Origin: Terfezia claveryi
Taxonomy: Eukaryota; Ascomycota; Pezizomycetes; Pezizales; Pezizaceae
Assembly: GCA_015179025.1 (NCBI GenBank)
Contig: WHUX01000070.1
Span: forward strand, 124,001-188,000
DNA length: 64,000 nt
Direction: 5' to 3'
Shown here: one piece after another, positions 56,253 to 64,000 of the stretch
How the letters are laid out: each line of letters begins with the position of its first letter
How positions within the stretch are numbered: position 1 is the first letter of the stretch
Program-made: the position numbers and the translations under genes
The notes under the pieces: generated by a model
What the model saw: the letters and a program-made list of their open reading frames with translations, nothing else
Databases searched by the model: none
Told to the model about the DNA's origin: nothing

Positions 56253-57605
56253 TCACCGCTTCGCTCTCTCCCCTCTGTTCCTAACCGCGTCCTTCTCCTC
56301 TAGCATCCCCCGCCGCCGCTTTTTCGGCCAGCTCCTGGCGGTGTCGATCTTGTTCTCTGAAAACCAATAGCATAATGCCACCCACAAGAGATAATCCACA
56401 ATCACACATAAGCAAAACAATTTACCAGCCCAAACTCCACACCCATAATATCTCTTCAGTCTCTCCAGCAAGCTCAGGTTCCTCGATTTGGTAATGTGAT
56501 CATAGACCCTCTCTGTCCTGGCAGCAACATCCGTCCATGAATACATTTGTTTAACCTGTTCATGGAACTTATCCGTTCTCACGCGACCATGCCGAAGGGC
56601 GTGAATCGCCTTGCTTGTTGCAGCAACTAAATCGTCCTCCTCCGGCTTCGCGAACATCGTCATGTGTGATGGGAGAACTTCGGGTATGCCGCCCACCCTT
56701 GTACAGACGACATATAACCCACAAGAAGCTGCCTCCACAATAACCGTTCCAAATGCCTCAGTTAAGGACGGATGGAGATATATATGCCCCCGGACCATCA
56801 CATCTCTGACCGCTTCGTGACGAATCGGACCCAACAATTCCACCCTATCTTGGAGCATGTTTGTCTCCAGCATCTGTTCAAGATCAATAGCTTTGGGTCC
56901 AGAACCACCAATGATGAACCGTACAGAAGGATGCAACTCGCATATCCGAGGAATTGCTGCAACGAGCAGGTCGGTGCCTTTATTGTAGAAGAGACGAGAA
57001 ATGACGACTATTGTGATTGTGTCAGGCGATGCAGCTGTAGGGTCTGGTCGAAAATTCTCTGCTACTACAGCGTTTGGTATCACCGAGACGGTGCTAGGAT
57101 CCAGAGCTGCTCTCAACACTGTATTCTCCTTACAAGTATGCGACACGCAAATACAGTGATCCACATCACTCAGGGTGAATTTGAGTAGTTTGTTGGTCAA
57201 GATACTCGCCGCATCGGCAAACCCAAACAGCGAATGGTCCGTGAAGCAAGTCTTCAAGCCCATGGTTCTTGCATGTAAAATTGCTTCATGACACAAACTG
57301 CTCAAGCTCGCATGTCCATGTACAATGTCTATCTTCTCTCGAATGATGATATTCCGGAATATGGGAAAGAATGAGAAGACTGTTGGAAACGTTGACTCGC
57401 GATAAATGACAAAAAAAGGGACGTAGTAGACCTTGAGGCCGTTGGTGAGGTATCGTATACCAGTTCGATCGCCATATGCATGTGTTATTATTATGACTTT
57501 ATGGCCGCGGTCAATAAGCTTCGACGAGAGTTGATAAATGTGAGACTCTACCCCCCCTGGCTGGGGGTAGAAGAAGTCGCTCGCCATCGCGATATTGTAG
57601 GGCAT
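56253..57605 (-). CDS. GPI3: GPI-GlcNAc transferase catalytic subunit (PIG-A/Gpi3)
   Basis: An intronless 450-aa frame. A GT4 glycosyltransferase: DFFYPQPGGVESHIYQLS near the start, GHASLSSLCHEAILHA, TDHSLFGF and the nucleotide-sugar site HPSLTEAFGTVIVEAASCG with the two Glu of the EX7E motif. A C-terminal membrane helix (FCLCVIVDYLLWVALCYWF) then a basic tail place it in the ER membrane with its catalytic domain facing the cytosol. It transfers GlcNAc to phosphatidylinositol, the first step of GPI-anchor synthesis, in a complex with Gpi2, Gpi15 and others. Length and motifs match the family. It is divergent from CAP2. Confidence 0.96.
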   Translation of the reverse strand: MPYNIAMASDFFYPQPGGVESHIYQLSSKLIDRGHKVIIITHAYGDRTGIRYLTNGLKVYYVPFFVIYRESTFPTVFSFFPIFRNIIIREKIDIVHGHASLSSLCHEAILHARTMGLKTCFTDHSLFGFADAASILTNKLLKFTLSDVDHCICVSHTCKENTVLRAALDPSTVSVIPNAVVAENFRPDPTAASPDTITIVVISRLFYNKGTDLLVAAIPRICELHPSVRFIIGGSGPKAIDLEQMLETNMLQDRVELLGPIRHEAVRDVMVRGHIYLHPSLTEAFGTVIVEAASCGLYVVCTRVGGIPEVLPSHMTMFAKPEEDDLVAATSKAIHALRHGRVRTDKFHEQVKQMYSWTDVAARTERVYDHITKSRNLSLLERLKRYYGCGVWAGKLFCLCVIVDYLLWVALCYWFSENKIDTARSWPKKRRRGMLEEKDAVRNRGERAKR

Positions 57606-57910
57606 TTTGGAGAATTAGGCCGAAGCCTCCTGTTTCCGTTGCCAATTGATCGACAGAAGCTGATTTCCAGGGACGTTGGCTACTTTAATGGATTATGTAA
57701 ATGGATCACATGACAACATGGGGGACTCTGAGGACTCTAGAGTGTGAGATTATATTTTTTACCGTTGCGTGGAGGTTATCCAGGTATGCAATGCAGGGTG
57801 AGACTTGACGAAGCTCACCCCGCGCCAAGAAAGCATGGTGGAGGTTGATAAACTCCTGTCCCGCACAACCTAAACTCCTAGAGCACTCCCCCGACAATAA
57901 AGTTACAACA
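57606..57910. promoter_or_regulatory. Divergent promoter region GPI3 / CAP2
   Basis: 305 bp between start codons, with a CT-rich stretch before CAP2. No clear TATA box or recognised factor site. Confidence 0.5.
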
Positions 57911-58965
57911 ATGGCTACCCAAGATCCCTTCGACTCCGCTCTGTAATCTATCACTCCCCAACCAACCATTTGCTACCCAAACTCACATTCTGAACATAGT
58001 GACCTTCTCCGTCGTCTCAATCCAAAACACACGGCCGCCAACCTCCACTGCCTACTCAACCTCGTTCCAGAACTTACTGAGGAGCTTCTCTCCAGTGTCG
58101 ACCAGCCATTGCAAGTCCAACGATGTCATCAGACTGGAAGGGATTACTTACTTTGCGACTATAACCGTGATGGGGACTCGTACCGGAGTCCGTGGAGTAA
58201 TGAGTTCGATCCACCGATACAGGATGGGACATTGCCGAGTGATAAAGTGAGGAAGCTTGAGATAGCGGCAAATGATGCATTTGATGTTTATAGGGACCTG
58301 TGAGTCTTTGAAGAGCATTCTCGAAACATTGAGAAAGCAGAGCTGAGGTGTGGGTTTTGAATACAGATACTATGAAGGTGGAGTATCAAGTGTATACTTG
58401 TGGGACTTGAATGCGGATGGTTTTGCGGGGGTAATTCTGTTAAAGAAGTGTATGTTTCTGATTAAAGGAGCATTTCGGCCATTCGCTGACGAGTATACGA
58501 TAGCCGTTGAATCGACCGGAAAGTCCGCAGGCTCATGGGACTCTATCCACGTTTTCGAATGCAACAACCGAAGCCGGTCCTCACACTACAAGCTTACTAG
58601 CACTATTATCCTGCATATGGCCAACTCAGGCGAATCACTGGGTGAGATGGACCTGAGTGGTAATATGACCAGGCAGGTCGAATACGATTTACAAGTCGAC
58701 AATGACGATTCCCACATCATGAATATCGGAAAGCTTGTTGAAGATATGGAATTGAAGATGAGAAATTTACTACAAGAGGTTTATTTCGGCAAGGCTAAAG
58801 ACGTCGTTGGTGATTTACGAGGTGAGCTATGACACAGTAAATATTCCCAGAAGGGACTTGAGCGCTGATTAGTTCTCTCCATAATTAGTTATCCCAGCAC
58901 TCTCAGATCAACAGAAAGAGAAGTCTGTACATGCCGAGATGATTGCCTCGATGAACAGGAGATAG
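57911..58965 (+). CDS. CAP2: F-actin capping protein beta subunit
   Basis: Five exons: 57911-57942, 58000-58299, 58367-58449, 58504-58821 and 58889-58965, closing to 269 aa. Landmarks include [75 protein letters not shown] and [20 protein letters not shown], all in the order of CapZ beta. With the alpha subunit it caps barbed ends of actin filaments at cortical patches. The third intron (58450-58503) is 54 nt, in frame and stop-free, so retention would insert 18 residues. Splicing gives the family-like LLKKS join. The C-terminal tail comes from the last small exon. Confidence 0.94.
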
Positions 58966-60985
58966 GAAATCCTGGATACACTCGAGGAGGAAGCCTGAAT
59001 TCTTTCGTGAGCGGACATCATTTATGTTTATTCTTTCTCTTGGATATACCTTAAACATTCGTAGTAGATAATCGTAGCATCAAGACTCATTTTGCCGTGG
59101 CCACAACGTTGGGCGCTTTTTATCACTCAGCCAACAAGGCCGAAATTGTCAATTACTCATGCGTAATAGGTATATTATACATCCTACATATTGGTATATT
59201 ACATTAGTCGTACTATTTGAAGTGCTCAGTAGTTGATATCGGTTCTCAATCACTACCGGGACTCACCCTAGTGCTCCCCTGTGGCGGCTGGACTACAGGC
59301 TTACCCTCAACTCCCATATATATGTGATGTGGATTTTCCTCTTGCTTGGGGTAAGATTGTAGTAGTGAACCATCTAGGTAGCTTTGAATTTACGAAAAAT
59401 TGTTCCTACCCTCAGTAGTGTTTGCTACCAACCAACCGGAATTGTAGCACAAGCTATGCTGGTAATGACTTCCAAACAAATTATTTTGCAAGCGACATGC
59501 ACAATTCAAATATCCATCCTGCAAACAAACAAACGGTAGAAGGTCAAAACCCAAAGACCCACTGTCGACATAACCTCCCCAAAATATTAAACATTTCAGA
59601 TAATTTTAAGGTCCACATAACAACGTACAATATCACACCTAAATAGAACAACCCCTAGAAGAGACAAGATACACACAATACATTGCAACCTTCAGGTAGC
59701 CTCTCAGTGTAGGAAAAATAAAGAAAAGTGCCGTGGTAAGTGAGATTATTTGAACACCGTCTTCAGTGCAGAACTTAGAATCATAAAAAGAATCCATCAT
59801 AACCCCAGCTCATTGTACATATATCGCCCCTCGCGGTGCAATCACAAAGATATGTTGGTATCATCACTCACACTCTGGAAACTTACCACCACCATAAACG
59901 CGCTTTTACGAAATCTTCTTCATTCTTTCCCCCAATCTGCAGCTTCGAATCTACCCTATACACACAAGTTAGCATCCCATCCCAGTGCGTTCAACCCAAT
60001 TCCACTTTTCTACCAATACATCACATATCTCGAAACATCCTGCTCCAGAGCATTCAAAGTGATAATTTATTCGTCCAACTCCTGAACAATGGCCTGGCCA
60101 ATCTAACCATCGTATTGATCATACTTTCCAAATCCTGGTCCTTGCAATTGTAAGACCCCGAGTTATCTAGCTCTCTAGTTCTCTCCGTTTCTGGTAGCGG
60201 CGCTCCTAGTACTCTCCCTCCCCCGCCAGTATTTTCGCCTCCATTCCTGCCCCGTTTAAGGCTTGACGGTGGTGTCTATAATGGAAGCAGTGGGGAGCTG
60301 AGCTTGAGAGATATGTTGGGCCCAGGTGATCGTGAGCGCTTCCTCAGGCTCTTTGGTCTAGTTCGCAGCCGGCTTTTTCTCAGGCTTCTCTCTTCAGATA
60401 TAACAGTCCCTTATTAATCCTGCAGAGGGGAAGATGTAGCGATTCAGAGGTGGAGATTCGATGCTTGAGAATAATTGGGACCACCTAGCTGTTTATTGTG
60501 CATCGCAGCAAGGGGAGTAGCGCATGATGATGCTGGCAGTGGAGGAGGATATGCAGGAGAGAAAGGGCCTTCTTCATTATTCCCCAGTGTATTCACAACA
60601 AGGAACTTTCCGATTAAATAATTATTCCTTTGTTTTTTGGGGGGTTCATTACTGGCACTCGTATGCGGCGTGACGACAGCTATTCTATAAGAGGCAAGAG
60701 CGCTACACAAGGGGATAGTCTGGTTAGAGGGTACTGACGCGTGATATTGCTTGAAAAGGAAATCGGTCGGGCTTGGCATTCGGTCTTGGCATTCGGTCAT
60801 TTTGCGTATATAAGGTCCTTGTTCTTTGTCTTCTTTTAGAAAAGCAAGCTGTGAGCTTCAGAATACGAGTATATAGATATCTGCACTTTTCGGATTCCTC
60901 ACAAGAGAAGTGAGTTGAGTTCTATCTGGGTGTATTCTACTTAAGCTGAGCTTCAGTTGCTTCAGTACTCCCAGTTCTGCAGCAC
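58966..60985. other. 2 kb, no supported gene
   Basis: AT-rich. An open stretch at about 60154-60416 (+) lacking an early ATG reads GGVYNGSSGELSLRDM and GPGDRERFLRLFGLVRSR. It looks protein-like but has no clear partner exons. A 118-codon minus frame at 60444-60800 contains a copy of the dispersed motif and no domain. Neither is called. Confidence 0.45.
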
Positions 60986-60987
60986 TA

Positions 60988-61498
60988 CAACCGGTCAGCT
61001 AACCTAGGTGGGTTAAATTAGCCGTGGCAGTCAAAATATCAATAATTCAGTGCGAATGAAGAATAGAACGTTGATATCAGTGCACGCGTTCACGCAAGAT
61101 GTAAATAGAAGAAAATGAATGAATAAATTTAACAAATACAATATACATGCTGAAGATATGCCTATCGGTCAGGAAACAGAAGAACGTGAGCAACGGTTGC
61201 AAGAGGCCTTAAAAGCATATCGGTCTGGATTACCAGAGTACAATTCCATTCGAAAGGCTGCGGCAGCACTAGTCTGGTTGGCACAAGCCTCTCGTAGAGA
61301 CGGCAGCACACGGTATATCACAATCAACCTTTGGAACCATTTCAGAACTGTCTTCATAATTTTCAACTCCATTGTAGCTCTTCCGGTGGCCTTTCTTCCT
61401 TGCCTTAGAAATCCTCATGTATGTTAGCATATTAGTATTCACGTTGAGCGCTTGACCGTATATAGCGAATTAACCTTGTCAGGTTAGCTGACCGGTTG
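60988..61498 (+). mobile_element. TA-flanked TIR element 1 with Psq-HTH fragment (pogo/Fot1-like remnant)
   Basis: Perfect 18-bp terminal inverted repeats, CAACCGGTCAGCTAACCT at the left and its complement at 61481-61498, with TA directly outside each (60986-60987 and 61499-61500). The 511-bp interior codes at about 61150-61260 for EEREQRLQEALKAYRSG, then YNSIRKAAAAL. This matches the start of the Psq-type helix-turn-helix of pogo/Fot1 transposases. The reading then meets a TAGTCTGGTTGGCACA motif and breaks up. The catalytic DDE part is missing, so the element is non-autonomous. Confidence 0.85.
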
Positions 61499-61509
61499 TA
61501 CCGTCTATA

Positions 61510-62005
61510 CCGTAGAGACAGTTATTCGGTAGCGCTATCACATACATATGCGCTGTGAACGACATATGCGGGTTTCAGGATCTCACGAGACATGCCCGTG
61601 CTCATTGTTATATGAACGTCGGAGATTGAAATGTACTGTAATTATCCATATGCCATTATGGAAGCCTCTACAAGTGCTATCCCTGAACATAGCTGCAAAT
61701 GTCCATGTGGTTTCTGGAGGCAGACTTCCTCCACCGGTCAAAAACTGCGGCTCGGTATGGGCCATTAGCTGAGAGTGTTCCAGCACCTCCTGGCCCAGTA
61801 AAGCGAGTTTATAATCCACCACCTGATCTTCTGTGACATCACTGAAAAATATCTTACATGTCTTCTTGATTCAATATGTTTTTACTACCAATTGAATAGA
61901 TCTTGGCCCTCAAATTGATATGTTTCACGTCAGCCTTGGCTTATGATCTACGTGTCCCATTGCATATGTATGTGATAGCGCTACCGAATAACTCGAGCTC
62001 TACGG
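61510..62005. mobile_element. TA-flanked TIR element 2
   Basis: About 44-bp inverted repeats: CCGTAGAG, then GTTATTCGGTAGCGCTATCA and CATACATATGC at the left (61510-61551), and the same inverted at 61962-62005, with a two-base length difference. TA lies outside both ends (61508-61509 and 62006-62007). The interior (about 410 bp) shows no transposase. It begins only 10 bp after element 1. Confidence 0.8.
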
Positions 62006-62267
62006 TATGCGAAAAGACTAGGATGGCCATGAGAACCACCATATTGATTCAGCTTTTGCCTGTTTGCATCAACAAGTCCTCTTGTCTAAATTGATACTTC
62101 AAGATCATGGCAATCAAGTAAAATATTTTCACCTCTTAGATTCAGATAATCGTAGTCTGGTTAGATAATCGGGGCGTTAAAAAGTTCAACAACGTTCGTC
62201 AGATTCCTTTTACAACTGATTCTTGCAGCTTCTTGTATTTAATTTGGGACTTGTAACTATTTAATTA

Positions 62268-62427
62268 CCAGGAAAACTGGTGAATAAGACTCCTTGTCTG
62301 TATCTTTGCTCTTTCCTTTTTGTGGTAGGGGCGTTACTAGTTGTGGGCAGATTAGCGTCCTTGACTCGGATTTTGAGAGTATGATTCAGATACAGACAAG
62401 TGAGTCTTATTCACCAGTTTTCCCGGG
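62268..62427. mobile_element. TA-flanked TIR element 3, 160 bp
   Basis: Inverted repeats of about 37 bp (GGAAAACTGGTGAATAAGAC plus CTTGTCTGTATCT) with TA outside both ends (62266-62267 and 62428-62429). The loop of roughly 75 bp is unrelated. It would fold into a long hairpin. Its size and structure fit a MITE. Confidence 0.8.
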
Positions 62428-62429
62428 TA

Positions 62430-64000
62430 GGAAATAACTTTGGTGTTAGATACTACGGATGTCAGCAGACTTATTACTGTCGTCCTACCTAATTTTCACC
62501 GGGCGGGGGATGGGCATAGGTAGTTAAGAGTGTGTTTAAATAAAGAGAACTAATGAATAATGACGTGAGTAACTTCCCCCACGCAGAGGACGGGATTAGT
62601 ACTAAGTAAACAATTTGATATTGATATTCATATCATGTTGATACCGAGAACACTTTTTAACATCCACCATGACTATGCCTTTCCGAGCATCTATGACACG
62701 TTCTTATTATATGCACCTGCCTGAGCACAGAATTATCTCATGAAGTACTTTATTACTTATGTAATTCCTCTGGCCCCATATAAAGCCTCAAACTGTGGGT
62801 TATGCCACTTGCTAACAGCATACTGTACATATTGAATCCGAATATAAGTACATTAAGTAGGTATACCTACTCCTGTATAAGGGCATCTTATTACATGATG
62901 GACATATCTAATGCATGTCTGAGGTGATGCAAAGATATTGGCATTGTAATTTTTTCCGGGGTATGTAATGTTGTTTTTAGCTCCACTGCAGATCGTCTCA
63001 TGTGGTTATGGAAATGCGTAGAATTTCTTCGGACTCCAAATTATCGCGGTGATAGGCCAATTAGCACGAGGGTCTGATCGAGACAAAATTTAGCTACATA
63101 CCTTATGATCGGAATGGGCTCACTTTACTTCCGATACGCAACGTTAACAGTGAGCCTTCCGATTGTTGTCTCTTCTGGGAGATGCTATACAATCAGCTTA
63201 ACCAGATGTACGCCTGTAGTCTGGTTGCTCGGCACGCCGTTATGAGTGAACGAAGGGATTCGATGGTGTATGCGAGCTGTGCTCAGAGGAAGGTATTTGC
63301 TGTCGGTCGTGCTGGCGGTAGCGAATCCATTAAAGCACTGATGGAATGGTATGATATTTTGTGTTGCCATCTCACCGTGCCCTGGACTTTCGAAGAGTGA
63401 GAAAGCTCTCCCCACTTTCAGACCTTCCCGCTAATGTAGACATTATACCCGGGGGGGAAGAACTGATGTATTCAGGCTTATCCTGCTCACAGGCTGTCCT
63501 TTCACAAACCAACGACATTCCCCTCAATCGATTGAAAAACAACGGATATTATTGCATTACCATGCTCTGGAAAAAAATCAAAATATAGGGTACAAAGTTC
63601 CGGCAGTTGCTGCTCAGTGGTTGGTGGTTATACAGAATCCGAGCAATTCCTAATACTACACGAGTCCACAGCAGATCTAGAAGCACGTGCAGTGATGACC
63701 CTTCAACGCAGAATGTTTCAATTTTTACACGTCAGTGGAAGTCCTGTGTCGTTGTCACCTACTGCCTGAAATACCTGCGTGAATCTCCTCAATGTGCTCG
63801 CAAATTTGTGCAAAAGGTAGTTTGGTTCACAAAAGGGAACCCATGATGCTACCCAATAAGCTAGATTTGGTGTTTAGGCAGCATCCTTGGCTGATATATT
63901 GCACGAACCCCAGCGTGTTCGGCACGAGATCACTGTATTTCTTCCAAGGAGACAACTGCGACTCAAAATTGTTTGCGTTTAAACTGAGGTGTTCAGTGTT
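62430..64000. other. 1.6 kb, no gene seen
   Basis: Short frames near 63180-63840 on both strands have no recognisable domain. One TAGTCTGGTTG motif lies at 63217. The window ends in this gene-poor DNA. Confidence 0.45.

Noticed and set aside
60444..60800. 118-codon minus frame as a gene
   Set aside because: Contains a copy of the dispersed repeat motif and no domain.

Overview
The window is nuclear DNA of a filamentous ascomycete (Pezizomycotina; the class cannot be fixed from sequence alone). Genes have short introns, mostly 45-120 nt, with GTANGT/GTGAGT-type donors, CTAAC/CTGAC branch sites and YAG acceptors. The set includes a palB/RIM13 calpain, the fungal DUF2838 enzyme Gpc1 and fungal-type mitochondrial proteins. 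No bacterial operon signals and no CRISPR array were seen. I rebuilt exon structures by hand: exon phases close exactly for every gene given as a spliced model, and residues across the joins match the known families.

Layout. 0-8 kb: an unrecognised three-exon gene (-), then the mitochondrial GTPase GEP3 (-) divergent from exosome RRP42 (+). 8-15 kb: gene-poor, with a frameshifted HNH-nuclease gene and a 5'-incomplete acidic-tailed gene. 15-40 kb: the housekeeping core: NFU1 (-), a very long flavin-reductase-domain protein (-) divergent from primase PRI2 (+), RIM13/palB (-) divergent from peroxisomal carrier ANT1 (+), GPC1 (-) divergent from TAF5 (+), bL31m (+), VPS5 (-) divergent from CLPP (+). 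40-46 kb: accessory block with two identical tRNA-Arg(TCG) genes, a TIR-bounded repeat and two divergent decayed genes (dynactin p25-like and glutamate-cysteine ligase modifier-like). 46-52 kb: SPE3 (-), PHB1 (-) divergent from QCR8 (+), NDUFB7 (-). 52-56 kb: gene-free, minisatellite-rich. 56-59 kb: GPI3 (-) divergent from CAP2 (+). 59-64 kb: gene-free, with three TA-flanked inverted-repeat elements side by side, one keeping a Psq-type HTH fragment of a pogo/Fot1-like transposase.

Seven of about twenty genes act in mitochondria (GEP3, NFU1, bL31m, CLPP, PHB1, QCR8, NDUFB7); the rest are general housekeeping. I found no defence island or secondary-metabolite cluster. The most notable material is the repeat landscape: a dispersed TA-flanked motif TAGTCTGGTTGGCACA found 16 times, MITE-like elements, and paired tRNA units with diverged tails. 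Also notable are the two dead genes at 44-46 kb, two GC-AG introns, very small exons, and the flavin-reductase protein with a tail of roughly 850 residues.
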